Origin: Dama dama
Lineage: Eukaryota > Chordata > Mammalia > Artiodactyla > Cervidae
Length of the DNA stretch: 64,000 bases
Direction: 5' to 3'
NCBI RefSeq assembly: GCF_033118175.1
Contig: NC_083714.1
Span: forward strand, 8,680,001-8,744,000
Shown here: one piece after another, positions 23,604 to 34,570 of the stretch
How the letters are laid out: each line of letters begins with the position of its first letter
Position numbering within the stretch: the stretch's first letter is position 1
Notes under the pieces: generated by a model
Database searches by the model: none
What the model saw: only the letters and a program-made list of their open reading frames with translations
What the model was told of the DNA's origin: nothing
Translations under genes and position numbers: made by a program

Positions 23604-23780
23604 CTTGGGCATGTGGATCTTGGCAGGTGTGGTTCTGGAACTGGATCTGTTGATTCCCAGACTCGAACTGTACATCTGGCAGACACTTTGCCCTGCTTGG
23701 TGCTTCTGAAGTGCACAGAATTCTCTCAGGGATCAAACAGCATCAACTGTACAGACCCAGGATATAAGCACCTCCAAAGT
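23604..23780 (-). promoter_or_regulatory. candidate non-coding first exon and promoter region of the PWWP3B-family gene
   Basis: On the minus strand a strong donor CCCAAG/GTAAGC ends at 23604, about 970 bp upstream of the candidate acceptor. The same donor (CCCAGG/GTAAGC) and the sequence before it are preserved in the inverted copy at 42640-42791. The start of this exon is unknown; 23780 is only an approximate limit. The assignment is an inference from the splice signals and the position upstream of the CDS. Confidence 0.35.
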
Positions 23781-24061
23781 GTATCTAGAAAATGCAAAAT
23801 CAGATAGGAAATTTAAGCCACTGAACCAAGGATTAGTTCATCATGCTTCCTTCCCCAAGTCTGGAATGCATGCCACTCTGAAACAGAAATGTTAGTTAAA
23901 TCTCACTTATAATGTGGGAGTCACATTTCTCCCTTCTGTTGCATTTTGAAATACTTCCATGATAAGCTACTGACTTTCTGCCACCCCTCCTATCTCAGAG
24001 GAGTGGGGACGACCAGCTAGAGCCTTCATCTGCCCTGAATACATAGGTTTAGTAGGAACAG

Positions 24062-24525
24062 CCACAAAAGACCCTGAATTGCCAAAGCAACCTTGAGAAA
24101 GAAGGGTTGAATAGCCAAAGAAACCCTGAGAAAGGAGCCTCAGAATCAGGCTCCCTGATTTCAGACGACACTACAAAGCTATGGTCATCAAACAAGTATG
24201 GTACTGGCATGAAAATGGAAACACAGATCAGTGGAACAGAAGACAGAGCCCTGAACAGATAGCCTTAGTAGTGCATCTGCCCTGAAAACATAGCTTTAGT
24301 AGGAGCAGCCACAAAAGACCCTGAATCACCAAAGCAACCTTGAGAAAGGGGCCTCAGGAATCAGGCTCCCTGATTTCAGATGACACTACAAAGCTATGGT
24401 CATCAAACAGGTATGGTACTAGCATGAAAACAGACACACAGACCAGTGGAACAAAAGACAGAGCCCAGAAATACAGCCCGGTGCATATGGTCAATTCATG
24501 TATGACAAAAGAGGCAAGGGTAGAT
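24062..24525 (+). mobile_element. L1 ORF2 fragment, partly duplicated in tandem
   Basis: Two successive copies (about 24030-24240 and 24276-24525) of an L1 ORF2 segment that includes the post-RT 'gtcatcaaacaggtatggtac' region. Each copy is preceded by the same non-L1 leader (CTGCCCTGAA...AGCCACAAAAGACCCTGAA). The repeat period is about 246 bp. The same L1 piece recurs in blocks B and C. Confidence 0.8.
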
Positions 24526-25605
24526 TGTCACTGAACATCACCAAATCCGTGTGCCCAACACACAGCAAGGCCAAACAATACTCAAAACATTGGAGTTTAG
24601 AACAGAGAAAGGTTTATTACAAGGCCATGCAAGGAGATGGGTGGCTCATGCCCTGTAAACCCCAATGTTACTGAAAGCTTTCATCAAAGCCCTTTTAAAA
24701 GCACTAGTTGAGGGAGGGACATGGTTAGTTGTTATGAACTTCTTGTTGTCAGAGCCTCTGTTCTTGAGGTCAGGTCATGGTCAGATGAGGTGTTCCTATA
24801 AATCTCTACCAAATGTTATATAAATACCAAATGTTATCCTCTGTCCCGATAAGAAAAGGCAATGTCCCAAGGTCCTGGGCCTGGCTAAGAGGAGGCAGAG
24901 ATCAGCTGGTAGCTCCCTCGGGGCCAAGTCCCCAGACCCTCCTCACCTGTCATCACTGAAGGAGCCAGGTGCCCAAACCAAGTGGCCCCTCAGGCTCCTC
25001 AGGACTCCCCAAGGGGGAGACAGCAGGCCCCACAGACAGCAACCCAGGCTGACTGCCACTGCTATAGGGTCAGGGGAGATAGGGACAGGGGAGAGGTTCA
25101 CTGCTTGCCTCAAAGACTAGTGGAGGGCCTCGGTGAGGGCTCTGGAGCCGTACAGGACACAGCCCCCAGCCTGTTCTCTGGGGTGCCAGCTAAGGCCAGG
25201 TGAGCTGGAGGCCTCAGGGAGAAGGCCCAGATCTGCCTTTTACCTTACTCTCCACTTCACCGGCCACCACTCCACTGTTGTCTGACCCGTCGCTAAGCAT
25301 CCTTTCTTAACAGTTGGTAGCTTGTGGGCAGTGCCCACTGCTGCATTGTCCAATGGCTGAGCAGGACCACTAACTGTCGTTCATTGATAATTGGTTGCCA
25401 GTGGGCTCCACCCACTATGACCCTGACCAATGGCTGAGCAGGACCACTAACTGTCGTTCATTGACAGTTGGTTGCCAGTGGGCAGGGCCCACTGTGAACC
25501 AACCAATGGCTGAGCAGGACCCATTGCCTGGTAACAGGGTGTGGAGTAATAATGCAGAGCAACGGCTGCTGTGCTAGGGGCTGAGCTCACTGTGTTCTGT
25601 TATAA
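24526..25605 (-). mobile_element. endogenous retrovirus LTR (3' LTR on minus strand)
   Basis: On the minus strand the block starts just after a polypurine tract (AAAGAAAAGGGGAGAAT, plus-strand 25606-25622) and ends GTGACA at 24526. An AATAAA signal is at about 24612-24617, near the 3' end. U3 contains three tandem ~77-bp units with CCAAT-type motifs (25280-25515). The length of about 1.08 kb is long for an LTR. The start is TA rather than TG here, read as a mutation. Confidence 0.65.
25280..25515. repeat. three ~77-bp tandem repeats inside the LTR U3
   Basis: The unit is marked by CCAATGGCTGAGCAGGACC, starting at 25350, 25427 and 25503, so the spacing is 77 then 76 bp. The TTGGTTGCCAGTGGG-type segment and GTGGG/CCCAC palindromic pieces recur with it. 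Such repeats in U3 are typical of retroviral enhancers. Confidence 0.9.
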
Positions 25606-26757
25606 TTCTCCCCTTTTCTTTGATTCTCCTCAGTCTTGAGGATAACACACGAGTATGTTTAAACTTGGCAGAGGAACTTGTGTTTAGGGTGTCTGGGTTT
25701 CAACCTCCAATTCTAGTTCATCCTTCCCCAAGTCTTTCAGCAAATGTGGCAACAACCTGTCTAGCTGTTTCCTGTTGAAGTGGGGCATAGTCATACCTTG
25801 ATTGGGGAATTGATACCAAGTTATAAATACTCCCAAGTTCCAAGTCCTCAATTCGAGTTTTATATAAGAAAGATTTTGTATAAAGAATTCAGGACAATGA
25901 GCCTGAAAACCAGCCTGGATCTGAATGCAGGAGAATAAGCCTGAAAACCAGTCTGGGGAGGCGTGTTGTCTGGTAGCCAGACTTGCAGAAGTATAATATA
26001 CCAAATTATTTTAGGTTATGAGTAACTTGAGGGGCATGGCTTCTGAATATCTGGAGAACATAGATCAAAATCAGTAATATTCCAGACAGAGACCCTAACC
26101 ATTATAATCATATACACCAGTTGACTCAGGAACCAATCCTTCTGTTATTCTCATCAAAGTGATAAGGTGCCAGAACTGGGGTAAGAACAACACATGTCTC
26201 AAAGACCCTGGTAAAATGGTATTTGGTAATGGAGGGCCGTCCTCTTTTTGCTCTAAAGGCGTCACCATTTGCCCTGAGTTGCTTACTTTTTCTTATTTGA
26301 CCTTCATGCCCCCAAGGGATTGTTCTCAACGGAACTGTGTTATTTCAAGGGGCAACGTAAGCAACCCTTGGTTTTAGGCTTTCATTGTATTTTATGAAAA
26401 CCAGGTTTTTCCAAAGCCAGTACTTCATAACTCACTTAATTAAGCAGCTAACAGTTCCTCTTTCACTGTTCATTCCTAAGTACCAGCATATAGCACAGTC
26501 AAAATCCCCTCTCCCTTCAATGGTGAGTGTCACTGTAAGACGTCTTGTCACTCTGATGATTCTGCTGCAGACAGCCTTAGGGTCCATTGTGGCTGCCAGC
26601 GAGAGGGAAGATTTGCTTCTCCTACCAGTTTGATGAAAATTTCCTAACCTAATTCAGTGATATATCTGACCTATGTTTGTTTAAAAGGCCTGCCTATGAA
26701 TTTGCTTGAAGAATAAGCAGTTTTGCAAAGCACAGATTAACTGTCTATTAAAGACTT
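25606..26757 (-). mobile_element. endogenous retrovirus internal remnant (3' end, decayed)
   Basis: It lies 5' of the LTR on the same strand and ends in the polypurine tract. A decayed frame at 25684-26004 (-) has a composition compatible with a retroviral internal region, but no gag, pol or env motif can be named with confidence. The left LTR partner is absent. The ZFP36L2 retrocopy begins at 26758, so the provirus may be truncated or simply end in unrecognised sequence near there. The extent toward 26757 is uncertain. Confidence 0.45.
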
Positions 26758-26761
26758 AAAA

Positions 26762-28560
26762 GGCGAGGTTGGAGTTCCACCAGTCCGCGAGCTGCCATCC
26801 GCTCCGCGCGGGGGTGGGGCGGGCCAGGCACCCCGGGGCGCGGAGGAGCGCTCTAGCTTCACTCTTCTTTCCCCCCAACTTCACACTCCCGGGCACCCTC
26901 AAACCAGTCCACGCTGCTGCCCACGCTCCCTCTTTTCTCGCCCCCCCAGCAAACTTTCGGTCCCTCCCTCGCCACTCGCCCGTTACTTGTCGTGGCTCGG
27001 GCCCGGCCGCGCCGCCCTGAGGGCTCCTCCGGATCTCCCAGTCTGCAGCTCCGACCATTAGAGGATCAAGAAACATGTCGACCACACTTCTGTCCGCCTT
27101 CTACAATATCGACTTCTTGTGCAAGAAGGAGAAATCCCTGGCCAACCTCAATCTGAACAACATGCTGGACAAGAAGGCGGTGGGGACACCCGTGGCCACC
27201 GCCCCCAGCTCGGACTTCACGCCGGGTTTCCTCCGACGGCACTCGGCCAGCAACCTGCACGCACTCACCCACCCCGCGCCTAGCCCCGGCAGTTGCTCGC
27301 CCAAGTTCCCGGGCGCGGCTAACGGTAGCGCGGCGGCCTGCGGCTCGGCCTTCTAAGGCACCCTCAAGGAGCCGTCGGGGGGCGGCGGCACCGCCCTGCT
27401 GAACAAGGAGAACAAATTCCGGGACCGCTCGTTCAGCGAGAATGGGGAGCCCAGCCAGCACCTCCTGCACTTGCAGCAACAGCAGAAGAGGGGCGGCGGC
27501 TCCCAGATCAATTCGACGCGCTACAAAACTGAGCTGTGCCGACCCTTCGAGGAGAGTGGCACCTGCCAAGTACGGCGAGAAGTGCCAGTTCGCGCACGGC
27601 TTCCACGAGCTGCGCAGCCTGACGCGACACCCCAAGTACAAGACTGAGCTGTGCCGCACCTTCCACACCATCGGCTTCTGCCCCTACGGGCCGCGCTGCC
27701 ACTTCATCCACAACGCTGATGAGCGGCGACCCGCGCCGTCCGGGGGCGCCTCCGGGGACTTGCGCACCTTCAGCGCCCGCGACGCGCTGCACCTAGGCTT
27801 TCTGCGGGAACCGCGGCCCAAGCTGCACCATAGCCTCAGCTTCTCGGGCTTCCCGTCGGGCCACCACCAGCCTCCTGGGGGCCTAGAGTCGTCCCTGCTG
27901 CTAGACAGCCCCACGTCGCGCACGCCGCCGCCGCCCTCCTGCTCCTCGGCCTCGTCTTGCTCGTCGTCCGCTTCGTCCTGCTCCTCGGCCTCGGCAGCCT
28001 CCACGCCCTCCGGCACCCCGACGTGCTGTGCCTCTGCTGCGGCGGCGGCCGCGGCCGCGCTGCTCTACGGCACCGGGGGCGCCGAGGACCTGCTCGCCCC
28101 TGGCGCGCCCTGCGCCAACAACGCCTTCGGCCCGGAGCTGAGCAGCCTCATCACACCGCTCGCCATCTAGACTCACAACTTCGCCGCCGTGGCTGCCGCC
28201 GCCTACTATCGCATCCAGCAGCAGCAACAGCAGGGCCTGGTGCCCCCCGCGCAGCCGCCCAGCGTGCCCCTCCCTGCCAGCGCCGCCGCGCCGCCCTCGC
28301 TGCCCTTCAGCTTCCAGCTGCCACGCCGCCTGTCCGAGTCGCCGGTGTTCGACGCGCCCCCCAGCCCCCCAGACTCGCTGTCGGACCGCGACAGCTACTT
28401 GAGCGGCTCCCTGAGCTCGGGCAGCCTCAGCGGCTCTGAGTCCCCCGGCCTTGACCCGGGTCGCCGCCTGCCCATCTTCAGCCGCCTCTCCATGTCCGAC
28501 GACTGAGGCAAGAGGGCGCCAGTGAGGAGGAGGAAGGGAAGGCCGTTCTGGGGGTGTTGG
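26762..28560. promoter_or_regulatory. CpG-rich island carried by the ZFP36L2 retrocopy
   Basis: Dense CpG (for example 26800-27010 and 27180-28500) in an otherwise AT-rich neighbourhood. It was inherited from the parent mRNA, whose 5' end and CDS are CpG-rich. CpG normally decays in methylated DNA, so its survival means the insertion is young, or the region is under-methylated. Confidence 0.75.
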
Positions 28561-28710
28561 AGGGCGCCCCTGCTTAGGGGCAGGGGGGCACAGGAGTGTG
28601 GGGGGTAACATCGGCCACAAGCAGACTGCAGGCTGTGCCAAGCACTTGGACTCGAACTTGAGTGCCGGGAGGGGCCCCCACCCCTCCCCTTTCGGTTCCC
28701 TCTTCGTTTT

Positions 28711-28747
28711 TTGTTTTTTATTATTATTATTATTTTTATTATTATTA
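28711..28747 (+). repeat. (TTA)n AU-rich run in the retrocopy 3'UTR
   Basis: Short ATT/TTA repeat just after the CDS-equivalent stop. It belongs to the retrocopied 3'UTR of ZFP36L2. Confidence 0.8.
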
Positions 28748-30463
28748 CGAAGTTTCATTCTTGTTGAGCGGGGAAAAAAGCCAACGAACTTTTTGTATTG
28801 ATGAACAAAAGACTCACAACAGAGCAGCTGTGATGCGAATAGAACAAAAAACCAAACAACAAACGTTTTTAGGTCTCCGATGAGTTTGGGATTTTAGGAA
28901 AAATCAACCCAGCACGAGCAGTTATCAACCACCATTCCATATCTTCACTTGAAAAGCATTAGTTACAGTCCAGATGTTGGGACTCTTATCTTGAGAGAAG
29001 TTCCTAATTGTTTGTCCCAGACCAGTGTAAACAAACCAGCCAACCACCGCCTTGCTAAACCTATAAGCTTTTAGAATCCAATATTCTGCCAAGCATATGC
29101 CTTGATAGTAGACCTCAGCTCCATAGGTGTCTTTTTTTTTTTTTTAAAACAAAGTTATATATGTCTGGAAAAAAAAAACCCTTGCATTCCAAAGTTTCTA
29201 CTGGTTTCATTGCTACCACTTAGGGGATGTTTAATTTAGAACCATTTTGTCTGCTCTTTCTGGAAGCCTTGGGCAGAGCTTAGTTCGCAATTGTTGGGGA
29301 ATAACTGCTGAATTTTTAGCTGTTTTGAGTTGATTCGCACCACTGCACCACAACTCAATATGAAAAAAACTATCTAACTTATTATCTTGTGAAAAGTATA
29401 CATTGAAAATTTTGTTCATACTGTATTTATCAAGTATGATGAAAAGCAATAGATATATATTCTTTTATTATGTTAAGTTATGATTGCCATTATTAATCGG
29501 CAAAATGTGGAGTGTATGTTCTTTTCACAGTAATATATGCCTTTTGTAACTTCACATGGTTATTTTATTGTAAATGAGTAAAAAAAATCTTAATTTAAGA
29601 GATTGTATGTAATATTTATTTCATTAATTTCTTTCCTTGTTTACGTAAATTTTGAAAGATTGCATGATTTCTTTACAGAAATCTATCTTGATGCTGTGGA
29701 AGTAGTTTGAGGAATATCTTATGAGTTTTTCTTAGAATGTATAATGGTTGTAGCCCATCCAACTTTAAAAGAAAAAAATGACCACATTGCAATCAGGCTT
29801 ACATGTGGCATGCTTTTCTCATTCCAACTTTATAAATTAGCAAAAGATGTTTTTTGTTTGCTTATTCCACCAGTTCTACTGTGACATACTCTGCATATAA
29901 AGACATGTAGCAATAATGGGGGGGGGAGGGTAATCTCACAGTGCCTTTGGAAGGGCCAGAACTTGCCTTAAATTTTCCTCAACCAAATAAGTATTTTGTC
30001 TATTAGTGCTTGAGAGAATCTGAGTGTAGGATGGGTTCAACTGCACAAAAGGAGAGGATTTTTACCACTTTTTTTTATATAGATATAAGATGAAGAGGCC
30101 ACCTCTTAGTGCTAAAATGGTATGTAGTACATGAATATGCCTTGTTTAATTACAGAAAATTCCAAAACTTGTACTATTTTTTTTCCCCGTGTGGAAAGGC
30201 AGGAATGCTTTTCTGGACAGCGGCTGAATGAGCAGTAGCTTTAGTTTGTACGTAGGTACAGTTGGAGCACTATGTATGTATGTATTGTGGACTACTTTGA
30301 CAGAAGTAGGTATTTTGAATGTAACAAGGTTAAGTCAACTTGAGTTGTAATATATTTGGGGAATCAGTTCACTACAAATTGTGACTGTAAACATTGTAGT
30401 GTAAAAGTTTTGTAGTTTTCCCCCAATAAAACTTCTGGGAAAAAAAAAAAGGAGAGGTTGAAG

Positions 30464-31465
30464 ATCTGGTCACAATGTGTTGACAAAGAAGCTGAATCAA
30501 GTTGCTGTGGTAGAACCAGAATTATGGCTGATAGATTGTACCAGGACATATAGTAAACTTTACCTATACAGTATAATCTTGGAAGGCTTATCACCCTTTG
30601 AAAATACTTCCCATGTAATTCAACATATCAAATGAAACTAATTCAATATTCTTCCTTCAGATGCCTTAAGGGCTCCCTAAAGAACCTTAAAGTCACCTGG
30701 AAGTCAAAAGGAATTTAATTAAAATTTGACATTTGGGAAGTTAGTCAAAAAGTCTCAAAATACTTGGTCAAATAAGATCATTGGTCACTGTAAGACAATG
30801 CAAATATAATCTAAAGCTTACATGAAATTATGGCACAAGATCTGGCACTCAATAAATACTTAATAAATGGATGACTGAAGGATAAATGCAGTGAGATTAG
30901 TTAATACTGCCATCACCTACATCTTCACTAGCAATCTTGTAAAGTAACTGAGCCCAGATTCCTCCAAGTTGCTCCTCCTGATGTGGATCTTTGCTCAGTG
31001 GTTGAAAGTTTTGGAGGAAACCTGAAATGCTCATGACTATAGGTTCAAAGGAACATCCTCTGAAAATCCATGTTGGTATTATCTCATCTTGGGAAATAAA
31101 ATCTCCTTTAAGCAACAGCATTTTTCTCTAGTGCTGGCTGCATGGAAACTGTCCAGCAGTGTTAAGTGTCTGAAGCAGTGCTTATTCTGGCAACAAAAGA
31201 GAAATCCTTAATTGGCAGATCATAGGCAACTGTTTTCTGACAAGGAAGCACATGTCAAAACTGTATGTCAGGAGGATACTACTGAGCTATAATGCTGAAG
31301 TTGATCTCTTTGGGAAATTTGTTTAAGCCATAGGAATGACTGCCCTTTTAAAGCAAAACAAAAACAGAAACAAAAACAAAAAAAAGCATCTGGCATCAAG
31401 TCTGCAATTCCAAACATCTCATGCACTGCAAGATTTATTCCTCGCCCAATGCTTGCTTTTTTCTA
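30464..31465. other. unassigned AT-rich sequence
   Basis: No gene or repeat is recognised with confidence. A minus-strand frame at 30897-31121 (74 codons; starts MLLLKGDFISQDEI) has protein-like composition without low complexity, but I cannot place it in a family and it could be chance. Confidence 0.35.
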
Positions 31466-31760
31466 TTATAAATTTTTTTTCAATTATTTTTATTAGTTGG
31501 AGGCTAATTACTTCACAACATTGCAGTGGGTTTTGTCATACATTGACATGAATCAGCCATGGAGTTACATGTATTCCCCATCCCGATCCCCCCTCCCCCC
31601 CCCCCGCCCCACCCAATTCCCCTGGGTCCTCCCAGTGCACCTGGCCCAAGCACCTGTCTCATGCATCCCACCTGGGCCGGTGGTCTGTTTTACCATAGAT
31701 AATATACATGCTGTTCTCTCGATACATCCCACCCTTGCCTTCTCCCACAGAGTCATGAGT
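31466..31760 (-). mobile_element. 5'-truncated L1 3'UTR fragment
   Basis: Reverse complement of the ruminant L1 3' end ('ttggaggctaattacttc', 'cattgacatgaatcagccat', 'catgcatcccacctgg'). It contains a poly-C run at about 31590-31605. No ORF remains. Confidence 0.92.
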
Positions 31761-31761
31761 T

Positions 31762-31970
31762 CTTTTTATTTCATTTATTTTTATTAGTTGGAGGCTAATT
31801 ACTTTACAGTATTGTAGTAGTTTTTGTCATACATTGACATGAATCAGCCATGGATTTACATGTATTCCCCATCCTGATCCCCCCTCCCACTTCCCTCTCT
31901 ACCCGATCCCTCTGGGTCTTCCCAGTGCACCAGGCCCGAGCATTTGTCTCATGCATCCAACCTAGGCTAT
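31762..31970 (-). mobile_element. second L1 3'UTR fragment, adjacent and in the same orientation
   Basis: Same L1 3'UTR landmarks as the preceding fragment, starting only ~2 bp after it. Its T-rich left edge (31762-31790) is the poly(A) side. The two differ by scattered substitutions and by truncation point. Confidence 0.9.
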
Positions 31971-33796
31971 TTTAGACATGCAGAAAATTTGAAAGAAGAA
32001 AGCAAAATCATTCACTATTGAAAGACAGTCAGCATTAAAATCTAGAGAATTTCCCTCGTCATTTTTCTATGAATATTTTACCATAATTATGTTTGTGTAT
32101 TACATGTAAGGAGTTTACACTCTGAGTTTTTCCAATTTAATGTGATAACATAGCAGTTCTTCATGGTTTTTTGCAAATTATCCAGATATTAGTGAGATCC
32201 ATTTACCAAAGTTTAATCTAATCTCAGCCTGACCATTCATAAAACTCCTTTTTTTACTCAAAACATACATCCTACTTTCCTACTATATACTGATAATTTT
32301 TTCTTTATTCTTAGTAGCTTTAATTACATATTTAGATTCAAATCCTCAACTCTTAAACACCTTAATTTTTAGTGAAAACTAAGACACAAGTAATTGTGAA
32401 CTGTTTGTCATACCAGTATTTTCTGATTGGAAACTTATGCTTTAGTTTTCCTCTCCTAAGAAGGCAGAGGTTGGTAAACTTAGATTTGTCCAGCAACCAA
32501 TGTTCCAATATTTTATCCTATTTGAAGTGTGACCCAGATAGTCAATGAATTCTTGCCATTTAACTTGGATCACTTTCAAGTTACCAAAATCTGGAGAAAG
32601 CTATTTTAGGTAGACTTAATATTTCATCATATCAAATTATTGATATTTTCTTGCTGACACATTTGCAACAGATATAAGGTCTTATTTGATCTCTAACAAA
32701 CCTAGGTACAACAGTTGTATTACATTTAGAAAACCAACAAACTTAAGCTAGCTTCAATACCAGATATCAATTCAGTACTGAATATTTCCCAGATCAAGAA
32801 GTTTGACATTCATTTTGGTCAATTTTCTAAATATTAGGAAGTATTTAATTTGTAAGAGCTGTTAGTTTTGAGTCAGTTAAGTGGTGCTCATTTTCTTGTT
32901 AACTCAGAAGGATTATTACCCAAAATGGTCCCATTCTGGAGAATGCACCTCAAGGGGCTGCATTCAGGAAACAAATTTGAGTTTCCCATAGCCAGCACAC
33001 TTACACACAAGACAAATACAAACACACAAAAACCTAATTACTGCAGGGCAAAAACCTAATTACTGCAGGGCAAAAACAAAAGGGTGAAGTTCAACAATTT
33101 CCTCTACTTTTTCAAATAAAGATTCCTCTTATTAAAAACAAACAGTGTGAAAATGGAAAGGCAGGGAATCATAACCACACATGTCATGGCAATTTACCCA
33201 GCAAACACAAAGCCAAAAATAACAGTGGGGGAAAGTTAAATGTACTTAGTTAACTTCATGCTTTCTCCTGGAAATATGTTTATTTTCTCAGTGTCAGAAT
33301 TCTGAAAAAAATATTTTCATCAAGCCAACTTTTTTCCAACTGCATATGCAGGAAGAGCCAGTTTTGGAATTTCAAACGTTTCATCTTAACCAGTTTTTCC
33401 CCTCACTATAGTCTAAAGAAGATAGTGGCCATGCAGTGTTAAAAGAAAAATCATCTTTCTCATACCCTAGGGTGACTATAGGATGGAACAGAGCTCTGAT
33501 TATCACAGCAGGTATTATCAAATACAGAACAAACAAATGTAATGCAAAACAAGCTTGAGTGACTTACCCTAGGTGACATCAAATCTGGACCATAGTTCTG
33601 GACATCTCTCTGCTCCAAACAGCCTCTTGTGTTGGGCGGTGGGGAGCAGCTGGGGCCTGTCAGGGAGAGTCCCTCCTAGTTACCCAGAGCAAAATAAACT
33701 TAGGCAGGTCTGCTAGAAACTTGGGAAGCAGCTGCCTCTGGTCAAAGTCAGTTTGCCATGGGCACAGATTTACTGCTGAGCTTGCCATAAATTGAG
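31971..33796. other. unassigned AT-rich sequence
   Basis: About 1.8 kb with no recognised gene. A 23-bp unit (AAAAACCTAATTACTGCAGGGC) occurs twice in tandem at about 33028-33075. The piece 33560-33790 is not shared with block C, so it marks the outer edge of the inverted duplication. Confidence 0.4.
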
Positions 33797-34395
33797 AAAG
33801 AAGGGGAGAGCCTCAGGAATCAGGCTCCATGATTTCAGATGACACTACAAAGCTACAGTCATCAAACAGGTATGGTATTGGCACGAAAACAGACACATAG
33901 ACCAGTGGAACAGAAGAGGGAGCCTAGAAACAGAGTGCATATGGTCAATTCATCTACGTCATAGGAGGCAAGGGCACATGACAGGGAAAAGATGGCCTGT
34001 TCAACAGGTGCTATTGGAGAAACTGGACAGCTACATGCAAAAGGATCAAACTGGACCATTTTCTTACACAAAAATGCATTAATTGTATGGCCTGAAATGA
34101 TAAAACTCCTAGAAGGAAACACAAGCCATAAGCTCTTTGACATTGGGAATGACAGTGATGTTTCTGGATAAAGGCCAAAAGCAAAAGCAATGAATCAAAA
34201 GTCCCAAGGATGTAATGTACAGGATAGGAGATACAGTCAACCACATTGTAATAACTCTGTATGGTGGCAGGAGGTAACTAGATTTGTCATGGGGATCATG
34301 GAGTAATGTATAAAACAGAATTACTAAGTCCAGCACCTGAAATGAATATAATACTGTGTGTCACATATAATTCAATAAAGGATATTTAATAGCAG
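33797..34395 (+). mobile_element. L1 ORF2 C-terminal/3' fragment in block B
   Basis: The sequence continues the same L1 piece seen in block A (GTATGGTATTGG...), through 'aaactcctagaaggaaacac', to an L1-type 3' end near 34380. It is decayed. Confidence 0.82.
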
Positions 34396-34413
34396 CAGTG
34401 TGCATGTGCTTAT

Positions 34414-34414
<1 letters not shown>

Positions 34415-34463
<49 letters not shown>

Positions 34464-34465
34464 GT
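34415..34465. repeat. (TG)n/(TATG)n microsatellite in block B
   Basis: About 19 TG units followed by TATG units. The orthologous position in block C holds a (CA)n tract at 41637-41674, so the microsatellite predates the duplication. Confidence 0.93.
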
Positions 34466-34570
34466 ACCAAACATGGGAACCATAGTGTTTGCTTGTGTGT
34501 TTTCTTGGGCTTCTAAACTAATACTGAGTGGACTTTCACAGACTCTGAAACATGCAGAGACCAGACACTG

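Larger units (their letters stand above)
22850..24525 (+). repeat. duplication block A (upstream region of the PWWP3B-family gene)
   Basis: This region is homologous, in inverted orientation, to 42100-43520 (block C). Alignable landmarks run in the same order: CCTTTTGTGAAAG..., TTATTTGTTACTACTGTGC, the candidate splice donor, a GGAATGCATGCCACTCTGA-like segment, then an L1 fragment. Differences are scattered substitutions and reciprocal SINE insertions. The LTR at 24526 cuts it on the right. Confidence 0.85.
26758..30463 (+). pseudogene. ZFP36L2: full-length processed retrocopy of ZFP36L2, disrupted
   Basis: ZFP36L2 is a cytoplasmic CCCH protein that binds AU-rich 3'UTR elements and promotes mRNA decay. 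This copy has the whole mRNA layout: GC-rich 5'UTR, CDS-equivalent 27075-28506 (start MSTTLLSAFYNIDFLCK, end RLSMSDD), a ~1.9-kb AU-rich 3'UTR, AATAAA at 30425-30430 and an A10 tail at 30441-30450. The exon 1/2 intron of the parent is missing (FLCKKEKSLANL is continuous), so it came from spliced mRNA. Lesions are a TAA at 27354-27356, one inserted base in the first CCCH finger at 27566-27567 (finger 1 is 27537-27597), and a TAG at 28168-28170. Finger 2 (27652-27711) is intact but out of the original start frame. Imperfect flanking repeats (15/17) at 26758-26774 and 30447-30463, plus a TT/AAAA site, mark L1-mediated insertion. Confidence 0.95.

Noticed and set aside
25280..25515. CRISPR-like array (three spaced repeats)
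   Set aside because: The host is a mammalian genome, the units are contiguous ~77-bp tandem copies and they lie inside a retroviral U3.
27066..27671. 201-codon minus-strand frame across the ZFP36L2 retrocopy
   Set aside because: It is antisense to the retrocopy in very GC-rich sequence, where few stops occur by chance.
27901..28758. 285-codon minus-strand frame
   Set aside because: Same reason: GC-driven antisense shadow of the ZFP36L2 3' coding region.
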